From positions 1-64,000 of the forward strand of contig CANLEQ010000013.1 in the NCBI GenBank assembly GCA_947489705.1: a DNA stretch of 64,000 nt. Reading direction: 5' to 3'. Position 1 is the stretch's first letter; each line of letters begins with the position of its first letter. The notes below the pieces were generated by a model that was not told the DNA's origin, did no database searches, and was given only the letters and a program-made list of their open reading frames with translations. The translations under genes were made by a program, and so were the position numbers. Positions 36,398 to 46,120 of the stretch are shown piece by piece. Source of the DNA: an uncultured Paracoccaceae bacterium (GTDB lineage Bacteria; Pseudomonadota; Alphaproteobacteria; Rhodobacterales; Rhodobacteraceae).

Positions 36398-37870
36398 CTA
36401 CTCCGCGGCGGTCTTCATCCTGAAGCCCTGTTCGATCCGGTCGGAGGGCGTGACGGGATAGTCGCCCGAAAAGCAGGCGTCGCAATATTGCGGCGCGTTC
36501 GCATTGCGGCCGCCCGCTTCGCCCACGGCCCGATACATCCCGTCGAGCGAGATGAACCGCAGGCTGTCGACACCCAGATGGCTGCACATCTCGTCCTCCG
36601 ACATGGACGCGGCGAGCAGCTTGTCGCGCTCGGGCGTATCGACGCCGTAGAAACAGGGCCACGCCGTGGGTGGCGAGGCGATGCGAAAATGCACCTCCGC
36701 GGCACCGGCATCGAGCACCATCTCGCGGATCTTGATCGACGTGGTGCCGCGCACGACGGAATCGTCGACAAGGATCACCCGCTTGCCCTTGATGAGCGCG
36801 CGGTTGACGTTGAGCTTGAGGCGTACGCCCATGTTGCGGATCTGCTCCGTGGGCTCGATGAAGGTGCGGCCCATATACTGGTTGCGCACGATCCCCATCG
36901 CGTAGGGAATGCCCGATTCCTGGCTGTATCCGATGGCCGCGGGGGTGCCGCTGTCGGGCACGGGACAGACCAGATCGGCGTCGACCGGCGCCTCGCGCGC
37001 AAGCTCCACGCCGATCTCGCGACGCGTCTCGTAGACCGAGCGGCCCCCCAGGATGCTGTCGGGGCGCGAGAAATAGACGTGCTCGAAGATGCAGAAGCGC
37101 GGGCGCTGCGGCGCGAAGGGCTGGTGCGACGAGATTTCGCCGTTCTCGATCACCACCATCTCGCCCGGCGCGACCTCGCGTACGAACTCCGCCCCGCAGA
37201 TATCGAGCGCGCAGGTCTCGGACGACAGGATGTAGCCCTCGCCCAGACGGCCCAGAACGAGCGGCCGCACGCCGAGCGGGTCGCGCACGCCGATGAGCTT
37301 CGTCCGGGTCATGGCCACGATGGAGAACGCGCCCTCGACGCGGCGCAGCGCGTCCTGCATCCGGTCGGGCACCTTGCGCTGCAGCGACCGTGCCATCAGG
37401 TGGATGATACATTCGCTGTCGGAATTGCTCTGGAAGATCGAGCCGCGGTCGATCAGCTCCCGGCGCAGCGCATCGGCGTTCACGATATTGCCGTTATGCG
37501 CGATCGCCGCCCCCCCGAGTGAGAACTCGCCGAAGAAGGGCTGCACGTCGCGGATCTGGGTATTGCTCTTGGCGCCGCTGGTGGAATAGCGCACGTGCCC
37601 GATCGCGAGGGGTCCGGGCAGCGTATCCATCAGCGATTGCTTGGTGAAGTTGTCGCGCACGTAGCCGAACCGTCGGGCGGAGTTGAACCCGTGGTCGGGA
37701 TGGTACGAGACGATGCCGCCCGCCTCCTGACCGCGATGCTGCAGCGCATGCAGGCCCAGGGCCACGAAATTCGCGGCATCCGTCACGCCCGAGACCCCGA
37801 AGACGCCGCATTCCTCGCGCAGCTTGTCGTCGGAAAAGTCGAACGGAGTTTCAGGGGGTAGGGCGCGCAT
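36398..37870 (-). CDS. purF: Amidophosphoribosyltransferase
   Basis: A 490-residue PurF making 5-phosphoribosylamine, the first committed step of purine synthesis. It is the propeptide type: the catalytic cysteine is in EECGVFGV (Cys21), to be exposed by removing residues 1-20. The glutaminase domain includes GHVRYSTSG and AIAHNGNIVNA. The PRPP motif is VILVDDSVVRGTTS. Cysteines that could ligate a 4Fe-4S cluster (CDACFSGDYP, near the end) are present. ATG 37870 is preferred. An SDR gene follows it. Confidence 0.95.
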   Translation of the reverse strand: MRALPPETPFDFSDDKLREECGVFGVSGVTDAANFVALGLHALQHRGQEAGGIVSYHPDHGFNSARRFGYVRDNFTKQSLMDTLPGPLAIGHVRYSTSGAKSNTQIRDVQPFFGEFSLGGAAIAHNGNIVNADALRRELIDRGSIFQSNSDSECIIHLMARSLQRKVPDRMQDALRRVEGAFSIVAMTRTKLIGVRDPLGVRPLVLGRLGEGYILSSETCALDICGAEFVREVAPGEMVVIENGEISSHQPFAPQRPRFCIFEHVYFSRPDSILGGRSVYETRREIGVELAREAPVDADLVCPVPDSGTPAAIGYSQESGIPYAMGIVRNQYMGRTFIEPTEQIRNMGVRLKLNVNRALIKGKRVILVDDSVVRGTTSIKIREMVLDAGAAEVHFRIASPPTAWPCFYGVDTPERDKLLAASMSEDEMCSHLGVDSLRFISLDGMYRAVGEAGGRNANAPQYCDACFSGDYPVTPSDRIEQGFRMKTAAE

Positions 37871-37957
37871 GAGCGAAGCTCCCGAATCTGGGACGGCAGA
37901 TGGGGGGTATCTATGATGCCCGCCGCGCGCTGTCACCCTCGCACGAGGGAGGCGGGC

Positions 37958-38551
37958 TCAGTTTATCAGGGCAGGCACCATCGAGACGACCAGAAGAGTC
38001 GCCATGATCCAGTTGAAGGCGCGAAGCCGGGCGCGCGACGTCAAAAGTCCCCTGATCCGCCCGCCGAGGGCCGTCCAGGTCGATATGCAGGGCAGGGAGA
38101 CGGTGCCGAACGCGCCCGCCACGATCATCACCGAAAGCGCCGATCGGTCCGCGGCATAGATCGTGATCGCGCCCAGAGCCAGCGCCCACGCCTTCGGATT
38201 GACCCATTGGAAAAGTGCCGCCTGCACGAACGTGAGGGGCCGCGTGCCGGACGTGGCCTCCGACGGCGGGGCCGCCCTGGCGATCCGGCCTGCAAGGTAG
38301 AGCAGGTATCCGACGCTCAGCACGGTGAGGATCGTGTAGCTCGCGGGCCAGGCGTCGAAGACCCGCATCACCCCGAGCCCCACGAGCGAAATCATCACCA
38401 CGAAACCCGCCGTGATCCCGAGCATGTGCGGCAGGGTCTTGCGAAAGCCGAAATTGGCGCCCGACGCCATTAGCATGAGATTGTTGGGCCCGGGCGTCAC
38501 GGTGGCGACGGTCGCATAGAGCATGAGGGCGAATGTCTGTTCGTGGTTCAT
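37958..38551 (-). CDS. LysE/RhtB-family amino-acid exporter
   Basis: A 197-residue membrane protein with five or six helices. The LysE hallmark at the N-terminus is YATVATVTPGPNNLMLMASGANFGFRKTLPHMLGI, and WVNPKAWALALGAI is the second family motif. It likely exports an amino acid or threonine/homoserine-like compound. ATG 38551 gives the standard N-terminus; ATG 38563 is possible. It is divergent to an Lrp-type regulator across 80 bp, a classical pairing of exporter and sensor. Confidence 0.88.
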   Translation of the reverse strand: MNHEQTFALMLYATVATVTPGPNNLMLMASGANFGFRKTLPHMLGITAGFVVMISLVGLGVMRVFDAWPASYTILTVLSVGYLLYLAGRIARAAPPSEATSGTRPLTFVQAALFQWVNPKAWALALGAITIYAADRSALSVMIVAGAFGTVSLPCISTWTALGGRIRGLLTSRARLRAFNWIMATLLVVSMVPALIN

Positions 38552-38555
38552 GGGC

Positions 38556-38590
38556 GCCAGCATGATCGTTTCGCGATGGCATGTGCTGGC
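38556..38590. promoter_or_regulatory. Dyad in lysE-lrp divergent promoter
   Basis: GCCAGCA (38556-38562) and its complement TGCTGGC (38584-38590) lie 21 nt apart in the gap between the exporter gene and the Lrp-type regulator. The position suits an operator for the regulator, though 7-bp arms could occur by chance in DNA this rich in GC. It overlaps the possible alternative exporter start. Confidence 0.4.
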
Positions 38591-38631
38591 GGAATGCGGC
38601 AATCCTAGCGACGGAAACGACGGAGATCGTT

Positions 38632-39078
38632 GTGTTGGACGAATTCGACGACAGGATATTGCGCGAACTGGGCGCGAACGGGCGAATCAGCAACCTCGCA
38701 TTGGCCGAGCGTGTGGGGCTGTCGGCGTCGGCCTGCCTGCGCCGTGTCTCGGCGCTCGAGGCGCGCGGGGTCATCACGGGGTATCGCGCACGGGTCGATC
38801 CGGGCAAGCTCGGGATCGGGTTCACCGCCTATGTCTCCGTGGGCCTGAGCCTGCATACCAAGGCGGCGCAACAGGCCTTCGAGGCCGCCGTCGCGCGCGC
38901 TCCCGAAGTGGTCGAATGCCACAACACCACCGGGGCCTTCGAATACCTGCTACGCGTCGAGGCGGCCGATCTGGCCGCCTACAAGCATTTCCATACGGAA
39001 GTTCTGGGGACGCTCCCGCAGGTGAGCGCGCTCACGAGCTACGTGGTGATGGGGAGCCCCAAGGACCTGCGCGCCTAG
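38632..39078 (+). CDS. Lrp/AsnC-family transcriptional regulator
   Basis: A 148-residue Lrp-type regulator. The helix-turn-helix is DDRILRELGANGRISNLALAERVGLSASACLRRVSALEARGVI; the C-terminal RAM ligand-binding domain includes TGAFEYLLRVEAADLAAYKHF. It should respond to an amino acid and control the divergent LysE-type exporter. The start is GTG 38632, preceded by GGAG at 6 nt; earlier ATG codons would add an unrelated leader. Its stop overlaps the cvpA stop by 4 nt on the opposite strand. Confidence 0.9.
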   Translation: MLDEFDDRILRELGANGRISNLALAERVGLSASACLRRVSALEARGVITGYRARVDPGKLGIGFTAYVSVGLSLHTKAAQQAFEAAVARAPEVVECHNTTGAFEYLLRVEAADLAAYKHFHTEVLGTLPQVSALTSYVVMGSPKDLRA

Positions 39079-39629
39079 CCGCCGCAGACGCCCACGAGTT
39101 GCTCGTACTGCGCCACGACCCAGCCCGGCGCGTCGTTCGGCAGGGCATTGTCCAGATCGTCCGCCGAGCGTGCGAAGATGGCGGCCGTCCGGCTGTTCTC
39201 CACCATGGGGATCGGCTCGGCGGCGGCGATGCGGTCGTAGACGACCATCGCGACCGCCACGAGCAGGACGCCGCGCACCACGCCGAAGAGAAACCCGAGC
39301 GCCTGGTCGAGACCCCCGATCGCCGAGTCGCGCACCGCCCCCGAGAGGAGCGGCGTGAAGATCGACACCAGGAGCAGCGCCACCGCGAAGGCGGCGGCGA
39401 AGGCCGCGATGATCGAGAGCTCGCAGGATTCACCCAGGAAATCGCCCACGACCGGCAATTCGCTCACCAGCGGCTGCACGGGAGGGGCGAGGACGAAGGC
39501 CGCGATGGCGGCGACGATCCAGCCGACGATCGCCATAGCCTCGCGCACGAAGCCGCGGCTATAGGCCAGGATGGCCGAAATCACGATGACACCGGCCACG
39601 ATGCCGTCGACGAGAGTAAAGCCTTGCAT
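39075..39629 (-). CDS. cvpA: CvpA family membrane protein
   Basis: A 184-residue protein with four hydrophobic segments: the conserved start FTLVDGIVAGVIVISAILAYSRGFVREAMAIVGWI, then LAPPVQPLV, and SAIGGLDQALGFLFGVVRGVLLVAVAMVVYD. CvpA is needed for colicin V production in E. coli but its role in most bacteria is unclear, possibly in envelope stress. It follows radA by 12 nt. In related genomes purF usually follows directly; here lrp and lysE lie between. Confidence 0.88.
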   Translation of the reverse strand: MQGFTLVDGIVAGVIVISAILAYSRGFVREAMAIVGWIVAAIAAFVLAPPVQPLVSELPVVGDFLGESCELSIIAAFAAAFAVALLLVSIFTPLLSGAVRDSAIGGLDQALGFLFGVVRGVLLVAVAMVVYDRIAAAEPIPMVENSRTAAIFARSADDLDNALPNDAPGWVVAQYEQLVGVCGG

Positions 39630-39641
39630 GGATGCCTGTCC

Positions 39642-41006
39642 TTATCCGGCCCCGAACATGTCGCCGACAAGGGTGGCGAGATCGGGATAGCTTTTGAGCG
39701 TCATCCCGGACCTGGCCGTCCGTTTCGCAGCGACGGGCGCGATTGCGGTCGAAAAACCAAGTTTCGCGGCTTCTTTCAACCTGTTTTCGGTCTGACCTGC
39801 GGGACGCAGCGCGCCCGACAGGCTGATTTCGCCGAAAACCACCGATTGCGGCGGAAGGGCCACATCCTCCCGCGCGCTCAGAAGCGCCAGGGCCACGGCC
39901 AGATCGGCGGCGGGCTCGCGCACCCGCAGGCCGCCCGCGATATTGAGATAGACGTCGAGCCCGGCGAAGGGAATCGCGCAGCGCGCCTCGAGCACGGCCA
40001 GGATCATCGCGAGCCGCCCGGTATCCCAGCCCACGGCAGACCGCCGCGGCTGCGCATGCGGCGTGGGGGCGACGAGCGCCTGGATCTCGCACAGGACCGG
40101 CCGCGAACCTTCGATGCCCGCGAAGACCGCCGAGCCGGGCGAGGGGCGTTCGCGGTCTCCGAGAAACAGCGCCGAGGGGTTCGCCACCTCGGCAAGACCG
40201 CCACCGGTCATCTCGAAGACGCCGATCTCGTCGGCGGGCCCGAACCGGTTCTTGACGGCGCGCAGGATCCGGAACTGGTGGCCCCGCTCGCCCTCGAAAT
40301 AGAGGACGGTGTCGACCATATGCTCGACCACGCGGGGGCCCGCGATCTGGCCGTCCTTGGTGACGTGGCCGACGAGCACCACGCTGATCCCGTGACGCTT
40401 GGCGAAGGTCGTGAGCTCGTGGGCCGCGGCGCGCACCTGACTGACGGAGCCGGGGGCGCTGTCGACATTGTCGGCCCACATCGTCTGGATGGAGTCGATG
40501 ATGGCAAGCTGCGGCTTCTCGGCCTCCAGCGTGGTGAGGATCTCGCGCAGGCTGGTCTCGGCCGCGAGCTTCACATCCGCGCGCCCCAGCCCGAGCCGTT
40601 GCGCCCGCATGCGGACCTGCGCGCTCGCCTCCTCGCCCGAGACGTAGATGACCTTGAGCCCGGATGCCGCGAAGGCGGCGGCCCCCTGAAGCAGCAGCGT
40701 CGACTTTCCGATCCCCGGATCGCCACCGACGAGCACGGCCGAGGACGGCACCAGCCCGCCGCCCAGAACGCGGTCAAGCTCCGCGAGGCCGGAACGGGTG
40801 CGGGGCGGCGGCGCCTCTTCGGTCGCAAGGTCGGTCAGGAGCATTCCGCGTCCGCGCTTGGTACCAAGCGATTTCGACGCGGGTCCGGTCGAGAGGCCGG
40901 CATCCTCGACGATCGTGTTCCACGCCCCGCAGGCGTCGCAATGGCCCGACCATTTGGCGTGGGCCGCGCCGCAGGCGGTACAGTGAAAGCTGGGGGATCT
41001 TGCCAT
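39642..41006 (-). CDS. radA: DNA repair protein RadA
   Basis: A 454-residue RecA-like ATPase that helps branch migration and recombination repair. It has the N-terminal zinc finger CTACGAAHAKWSGHCDACGAW, Walker A GDPGIGKS, the RadA-specific KNRFG motif (VKNRFGPADEIG) and a C-terminal Lon-like domain (LDVYLNIAGGLRVREPAADLAVALALLS). AAAAGGG precedes ATG 41006. It lies between the conserved membrane protein gene and cvpA on the same strand. Confidence 0.95.
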   Translation of the reverse strand: MARSPSFHCTACGAAHAKWSGHCDACGAWNTIVEDAGLSTGPASKSLGTKRGRGMLLTDLATEEAPPPRTRSGLAELDRVLGGGLVPSSAVLVGGDPGIGKSTLLLQGAAAFAASGLKVIYVSGEEASAQVRMRAQRLGLGRADVKLAAETSLREILTTLEAEKPQLAIIDSIQTMWADNVDSAPGSVSQVRAAAHELTTFAKRHGISVVLVGHVTKDGQIAGPRVVEHMVDTVLYFEGERGHQFRILRAVKNRFGPADEIGVFEMTGGGLAEVANPSALFLGDRERPSPGSAVFAGIEGSRPVLCEIQALVAPTPHAQPRRSAVGWDTGRLAMILAVLEARCAIPFAGLDVYLNIAGGLRVREPAADLAVALALLSAREDVALPPQSVVFGEISLSGALRPAGQTENRLKEAAKLGFSTAIAPVAAKRTARSGMTLKSYPDLATLVGDMFGAG

Positions 41007-41042
41007 GCGCCCTTTTGTCAAAGCCTGCAGGGCGGAGCAAGG

Positions 41043-41807
41043 TCACTCGGCCGCCATGGGTTTCGCGGAGCCGAGCGCGATCACGTTGTCGCGGGGGCGC
41101 GAGAAGCCGAGCTCGCTCAGAAGCTCGCCGTATTCCTCGATGAATTTCGCAAGACGGCCATGCTGCGCCTCTTCCGCGGTGGCGATCGCGTCGCGCTGCT
41201 GGCTGAATTCGCGGCACGCGGTGCGCGCCGCCTCGAGCCGGATCTCGAACTGGGCGATCTCCTCGTTCCGCTGGGCGAGGAACCGGCGCGCGCGCGCCAC
41301 GGCCTCGTCGCCGTAGGTCTCGGCAAGATCGCGGGAGGCATAGGACATCTCGGCGGCGGTCTCGAGGATGGCGGGTTCGAGATGGCCCAGATCGGGGTGC
41401 CGGCGCAGATAGGTGATGCGCTCCTTCACGGCGTCGAACTGTTCCGACAGGGTAAAGGCGTCGCCGCGATCGGCCGCGTGGCAGATGCGATAGGCTTCGG
41501 CCACGTCCGACATCGAGATGCTGAAATCGCGATGCGTGCGTTCGAGCGTCAGCACCCGCATCCCCGAGGGCAGAGAGGCGACGAGGGCCAGAAGGAGGAT
41601 CGCCAGTCCCGCCTGGATCGCGAGCCCGGCACCGGGAAAGGTGACATCGCCGAAATGAAGCGGCATCTCGAGCACCGGAAGCAATCCGAACGCCCCTGCC
41701 AGCGTTGCGCCGCCGATCAGGGTGGCCGCGAGGATCACGACCGCGCTGGCCGTCCATTGGAGTCCGGTGACAAGAGAGCGGCGAAGATTCCTGGCGGCGT
41801 GCGACAT
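41043..41807 (-). CDS. Conserved membrane protein, function unknown
   Basis: A 254-residue protein I cannot assign. It has two hydrophobic segments: WTASAVVILAATLIGGATLAGAFGLLPVL and AGLAIQAGLAILLLALVASLPSGM, then a long charged helical C-terminal part (YRICHAADRGDAFTLSEQFDAVKERITYLRRHPDL and ARRFLAQRNEEIAQFEIRLEAARTACREF) that looks coiled-coil. It is often called a DNA repair protein in databases because of its place beside radA, but the sequence gives no enzymatic motif. GAGGGAT precedes ATG 41807. It lies between radA and alr. Confidence 0.7.
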   Translation of the reverse strand: MSHAARNLRRSLVTGLQWTASAVVILAATLIGGATLAGAFGLLPVLEMPLHFGDVTFPGAGLAIQAGLAILLLALVASLPSGMRVLTLERTHRDFSISMSDVAEAYRICHAADRGDAFTLSEQFDAVKERITYLRRHPDLGHLEPAILETAAEMSYASRDLAETYGDEAVARARRFLAQRNEEIAQFEIRLEAARTACREFSQQRDAIATAEEAQHGRLAKFIEEYGELLSELGFSRPRDNVIALGSAKPMAAE

Positions 41808-41961
41808 TTTCAATCCCTCATACGAGACATAAGCGGCAATCCGCTTACGAAGGGAAGAAAATTCGGCTCCCCCGGTTCCGGGTATAACCTCCCCATGGTT
41901 AACGCGTGGTTTCGGCGTCACAGGTGGGGCCGTGCGAGGATCGCGCGAGGGCGCAGGCCGG

Positions 41962-42999
41962 TCAGACGTAGCTTCGGCGATACCGCGGCCCGAGGCTCGT
42001 GAGGATCTCGTAGCCGATGGTGCCGGCCGCTTCGGCCAGATCGTCGACGCCCTGATGCGCGCAGAGGATGTCGAGATGCGACGGCACCTCGTCGAGATGC
42101 GTAACGTCCACCGTGAGCAGGTCCATCGACACCCGCCCGGCGAGCGGGCAGGGCACGTCGCCCGCGAAAAGGACGGCATTGTCCCCCATCGCCCGGATTA
42201 GCCCGTCGGCGTAGCCCGCCTGAAGGGTCGCGATCCGGGTCGGAATCTCGGCCACCCAGGTTGCACCGTAGCCGACCGGCTCGCCCGGATCGACGTCGCG
42301 AACCTGGATCACGGGTGCGCTCAGATGCACGACCGACCGCGCATCGGCATGCGGCAGGCCGCCATAGAGCCCGATTCCGGGGCGCGTCATGTCGAAATGA
42401 TAGTCCGGTCCGAGCAGGATGCCGCCCGTCGCCGCGATCGAGCGGGGGACATGGATGCCGTCGGTCATGTCGCGAAACTGGCCGAGCTGGCGCGCATTGA
42501 GCGGGTCGTCGGGATCGTCCGCGCAGGCGAGGTGGCTCATCAGCAGGCGGGGGCGCTGCTGCACGACGATCTCGCGCGCGGCGCGCCATTCGCTCGGCTC
42601 GAGCCCGAGCCGGTTCATCCCGGAATCGAGCTGAACCCCGAAAGGATGCGTCGGCAGCGCCTCGAAATGCCGTGTCAGCTGTTCGATGGAGTTCAGCATC
42701 GGCACGAGCGCCAGATCGCGGATCATCTCGGTATCGCCCGGCATGTGCCCCGAAAAGACGTAGATGGTGGCGCCGCGTCCGAGGGCGTTGCGCAGCGCCG
42801 CGCCTTCTTCGGCCTGCGCGACGTAGAAGCTGCGCGCGCCCGCCCGGGCGAGGGCCTTGGCCACACGGTCGACGCCAAGGCCATAGCCGTCGGCCTTCAC
42901 CACGGCGCCCGTCTCGGTCGTGTTTGCCGATTGCGCGTCGAGCGCGCGCCAATTCGCCACCAGGGCGCCCAGATCGATCCGAATCCGCGCCGTTCCCAT
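41962..42999 (-). CDS. alr: Alanine racemase
   Basis: A 345-residue PLP enzyme making D-alanine for peptidoglycan. The PLP-lysine motif [10 protein letters not shown] contains Lys35. The family segments [20 protein letters not shown] and [15 protein letters not shown] follow; the C-terminal region carries the conserved Cys loop. ATG 42999 lies 2 nt after the stop of the metallo-hydrolase gene, so the two are coupled. In alphaproteobacteria alr often follows dnaB, as it does here with one gene between. Confidence 0.94.
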   Translation of the reverse strand: MGTARIRIDLGALVANWRALDAQSANTTETGAVVKADGYGLGVDRVAKALARAGARSFYVAQAEEGAALRNALGRGATIYVFSGHMPGDTEMIRDLALVPMLNSIEQLTRHFEALPTHPFGVQLDSGMNRLGLEPSEWRAAREIVVQQRPRLLMSHLACADDPDDPLNARQLGQFRDMTDGIHVPRSIAATGGILLGPDYHFDMTRPGIGLYGGLPHADARSVVHLSAPVIQVRDVDPGEPVGYGATWVAEIPTRIATLQAGYADGLIRAMGDNAVLFAGDVPCPLAGRVSMDLLTVDVTHLDEVPSHLDILCAHQGVDDLAEAAGTIGYEILTSLGPRYRRSYV

Positions 43000-43001
43000 T
43001 C

Positions 43002-44357
43002 TCAGACCTCCGGAGCCTCGTGTTTGCCGACGCCCTTCATCCGGGCGCTGACCTTGCGCAGGCGTTCCAGAAACGCGCCGATGATGCGCGGCTCGAACAG
43101 CAATCCGGGCCCGAAGCGCAGCCCCAGATTGTTGAGGTTCTCGATGGCGAGCGACCGGGCCGCGCGGGAAAATCCGCCCGTCCGCGCCTCTTCGAACGTG
43201 CCGTTGACGCCCAGCGTGTCGAAACCGAACGAATTGGAGAAGAGGAAATGCAGCGATTCCGAATGCATCGTGAGATCGGGCTCGTCTTGCGTCACGCCCA
43301 GCGTGCCCGCGGCGGGATCGATCCGCCATGTCATGTCGATATCGTCGGTGCGCACCACGACCGGCTGCAGCACGCGGATCGGGCTGAGCCTCTGGGCCAT
43401 GCGCATCGCGGCGCGCGAATTGTTGGCGAAGACGCGCGCGCGCCAGCCTTCGAACGCCGCCCGGATCGCGGTCTCGTCGCGGCTCTCGTAGGTCATCGGA
43501 TCGCTCAGGGGGCGTGCGTAGATCTCGCGCCAGTAGGTGGCCGCACGGGCGGAGGCCTCCGGGTCGGGTGTGCCGTCCGTGACGTCGCCGGGGCGCATGA
43601 TCCGCAGGTCGAACTCCGCGCTCGCGAAGGCCTCCGCCACGCTGTCGGGGGTGTTGGCCGCATCGTTGAGATAGCTGTTCCGCTCGTGCGCGAAGGCCAC
43701 GAAACTGGCGAAGGGTATCACCTGCTTTGGATGAAACACCTTGGCCTGTACACGGATATTGTTCAGCTTTTCGCGGGCGGCCTCTTCGCGCCAGGCGCGG
43801 TTGTCGCGCCCGCCTTTCCAGGCGGCATAGCTGAACTGCGTCAGCAGCACGTCGCAATCGCCGACGACGTCGTGGATCTCGCGTGCCCGCGCCTCGGTGG
43901 CGACCGCGCAATCGTTGAGATTGAGGATATGCCTGTCGCCCGCCCGGATCGACAGCAGCGAATCGTAGAACTCGTCCTTGAGGCACGTGGCCGTGACGCC
44001 ATCGCCCAGATCGTGCCCCTGCGCGAAGGTCATCTCGGTCAGCGAGAACCCCTCGTTCCGAAGGAAGCGCGCGACGCGCTGGTCCTCGATGCGCTGGAAC
44101 AGGATCCCGATGCCGCGCGCGCGTATCGTATCGCCCCAGCGCTTGAAGAAGCCGACCGAGAAATGGTCGGGATGCTCATGGCTGATCCAGATATGCGTCG
44201 TGCGCGTCAGCAGGTCGGCGATGCGATCCTCCGGCGTCTCGACCAGAAGCCGCCATCCCTTGTGAAAGGCGGGCCCCGCATACCACGGATCGGTCAGTAG
44301 ACCGACCTCGCCGTGCCGGATCAGCACCGAGGCGTGGTTGACGAATTCGATCTGCAT
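43002..44357 (-). CDS. MBL-fold metallo-hydrolase
   Basis: A 451-residue protein with an N-terminal metallo-beta-lactamase fold: [20 protein letters not shown], then the metal motif [11 protein letters not shown] third ligand may be in AQGHDLG, with LNLNDCA further on. The domain resembles UlaG-type hydrolases. The C-terminal half (residues about 250-451) has no recognised fold and may bind a substrate or a lipid. ATG 44357 is preferred over 44399. It lies between dnaB and alr on the same strand; the substrate is unknown. Confidence 0.82.
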   Translation of the reverse strand: MQIEFVNHASVLIRHGEVGLLTDPWYAGPAFHKGWRLLVETPEDRIADLLTRTTHIWISHEHPDHFSVGFFKRWGDTIRARGIGILFQRIEDQRVARFLRNEGFSLTEMTFAQGHDLGDGVTATCLKDEFYDSLLSIRAGDRHILNLNDCAVATEARAREIHDVVGDCDVLLTQFSYAAWKGGRDNRAWREEAAREKLNNIRVQAKVFHPKQVIPFASFVAFAHERNSYLNDAANTPDSVAEAFASAEFDLRIMRPGDVTDGTPDPEASARAATYWREIYARPLSDPMTYESRDETAIRAAFEGWRARVFANNSRAAMRMAQRLSPIRVLQPVVVRTDDIDMTWRIDPAAGTLGVTQDEPDLTMHSESLHFLFSNSFGFDTLGVNGTFEEARTGGFSRAARSLAIENLNNLGLRFGPGLLFEPRIIGAFLERLRKVSARMKGVGKHEAPEV

Positions 44358-44448
44358 GGCGTGGCTCCGACCCTGGTCGGAGAGAGGTGATAGGCCCATT
44401 GGCGCGGATCGTAAATGCCGCTCGCGGATCGAATGCCCGCGCGCTCGG

Positions 44449-45945
44449 TCAGAAATCCCGGTTCGCGCCTTGCTGCCACGCCTGGGCGAGGTTGCCGAAG
44501 CGGGTGAACCGCCCCTCGAAGCTCAGATCGACGCTGCCGATGGGACCGTGGCGCTGCTTGCCGATGATGACCTCGGCGCGGCCGTGAAGGCGCTCCATCT
44601 CGTCCTGCCAATTGGCCATCTTCTCCAGCTCGTGATCGCTCGGTTTCTCGCGTTCCTTGTAGTATTCCTCGCGGAACACGAACATCACGACATCCGCATC
44701 CTGCTCGATCGAGCCCGATTCGCGCAGGTCGCTCAGCTGCGGGCGCTTGTCCTCCCGGCTCTCGACCTGGCGGCTCAGCTGCGACAGCGCCACGACCGGA
44801 ATGTCGAGCTCTTTGGCGATGGCCTTCAATCCCTGCGAGATTTCCGAGATCTCGTTGACCCGGTTAGCGTCGCGGCCCGTTCCCTTGATGAGCTGGAGAT
44901 AGTCCACGAAAAGCGCGTCTAGCCCGTGTTCGCGCTTGAGCCGGCGGGCGCGCGCGGCCAGCTGGCTGATCGGCAGGGCGGGCGTGTCGTCGATATAGAG
45001 CGGGCAGGCCTCGAGGCTCTTGGCGGCCTCGACGAAGCGGCGGAACTCGCCCTCGTTCATGTCGCCGCGGCGGATCTGCTCGCTGGGGACCTCCGACGCC
45101 TCGGACAGGATCCGCGCGGCCAGCTGTTCGGCCGACATCTCGAGGCTGAAGAACCCCACGACCCCCCCGTCGACGGCCCCTTCGGTCCCGTCGGGCCGCG
45201 CCCCCTTGCGATAGGCCTTGGCGATGTTGAACGCGATATTGGTGGCAAGCGAGGTCTTGCCCATCGACGGACGCCCGGCGAGGATCAGCAGGTCAGATTT
45301 GTGCAGGCCGCCCAGTTTCTTGTCGAGATCGACGAGCCCGGTGCTGACCCCGGCGAGGCCGCCCTCGCGCTGATAGGCGGCGTTGGCCACGTTGACGGCA
45401 TCGGTCACCGCGCGCAGGAACGACTGGAAGCCCTGCGTCGCCTGTCCGGCCTCTCCGAGCTTGTAGAGCGCCTGTTCCGCGTCGACGATCTGTTCGCGCG
45501 GCTCGGAGGCGACATCGACTTTCGCGGCCTTGGCCGAGATGTCGCGCCCAAGCTGGATCAGCTTGCGGCGGATCGCGAGGTCGTAGATCAGCTGCGCATA
45601 ATCGCGGGCGGCATAGCTCGCGATCGCGGCGCCCGCGAGACGCACGAGATAGGCAGGCCCGCCAAGTTCGGCGAGGCCGGGCTCGTCTTCGAGGAACGCC
45701 TTCAGCGAGACCGGCGAGGCCACCTGGTTTCGCGCGATCCGGGCCGAGGCGACTTCGAAGATCCGGGCGTGGACGGGGTCGTAGAAATGCGCCTCCGAGA
45801 TGATGGCGGCAACCCGGTCGTAGATGTCGTTGTTCGTCAGGATGGCGCCCAGAAGCTGTTGTTCCGCATCGATATTATGCGGCAGAAGCTCCGCCTGGTC
45901 CTGACCGTCGCCGGCCTCTCCGGAAATGCGCGCGATCTCGTTCAT
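44449..45945 (-). CDS. dnaB: Replicative DNA helicase DnaB
   Basis: A 498-residue hexameric helicase of the replication fork. The N-terminal domain begins LPHNIDAEQQLLGAILTNNDIYDRV; the RecA-like domain has Walker A GRPSMGKTS, Walker B LDALFVDYLQL and the C-terminal EIIIGKQRHGPIG-like arginine region (VIIGKQRHGPIGSVDLSF). GAAGGGA precedes ATG 45945. No intein or insertion is seen. It is followed by the metallo-hydrolase and alr genes. Confidence 0.96.
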   Translation of the reverse strand: MNEIARISGEAGDGQDQAELLPHNIDAEQQLLGAILTNNDIYDRVAAIISEAHFYDPVHARIFEVASARIARNQVASPVSLKAFLEDEPGLAELGGPAYLVRLAGAAIASYAARDYAQLIYDLAIRRKLIQLGRDISAKAAKVDVASEPREQIVDAEQALYKLGEAGQATQGFQSFLRAVTDAVNVANAAYQREGGLAGVSTGLVDLDKKLGGLHKSDLLILAGRPSMGKTSLATNIAFNIAKAYRKGARPDGTEGAVDGGVVGFFSLEMSAEQLAARILSEASEVPSEQIRRGDMNEGEFRRFVEAAKSLEACPLYIDDTPALPISQLAARARRLKREHGLDALFVDYLQLIKGTGRDANRVNEISEISQGLKAIAKELDIPVVALSQLSRQVESREDKRPQLSDLRESGSIEQDADVVMFVFREEYYKEREKPSDHELEKMANWQDEMERLHGRAEVIIGKQRHGPIGSVDLSFEGRFTRFGNLAQAWQQGANRDF

Positions 45946-46120
45946 GCCGTCCCTTCTTCCCCGTATCTGAGGTCATGGCATAGACCCGCGGGCGCGTCGC
46001 GATCAAGGTGTATAACTTTGCCGCAGCGTCGATGCGCCAAGGGTCCGGATCTGGTATCGTCTGGCGCCGGCGGCGCGAGATCGGGTGCCGCGCCATCCGC
46101 CTCGTCGCGCCGCCGACAGA

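Noticed and set aside
38523-42002. A 1159-residue ORF antisense to cvpA, radA and the membrane protein gene
   Set aside because: It spans several real genes on the opposite strand. Its Arg/Gly/Asp composition is typical of shadow frames in GC-rich DNA.
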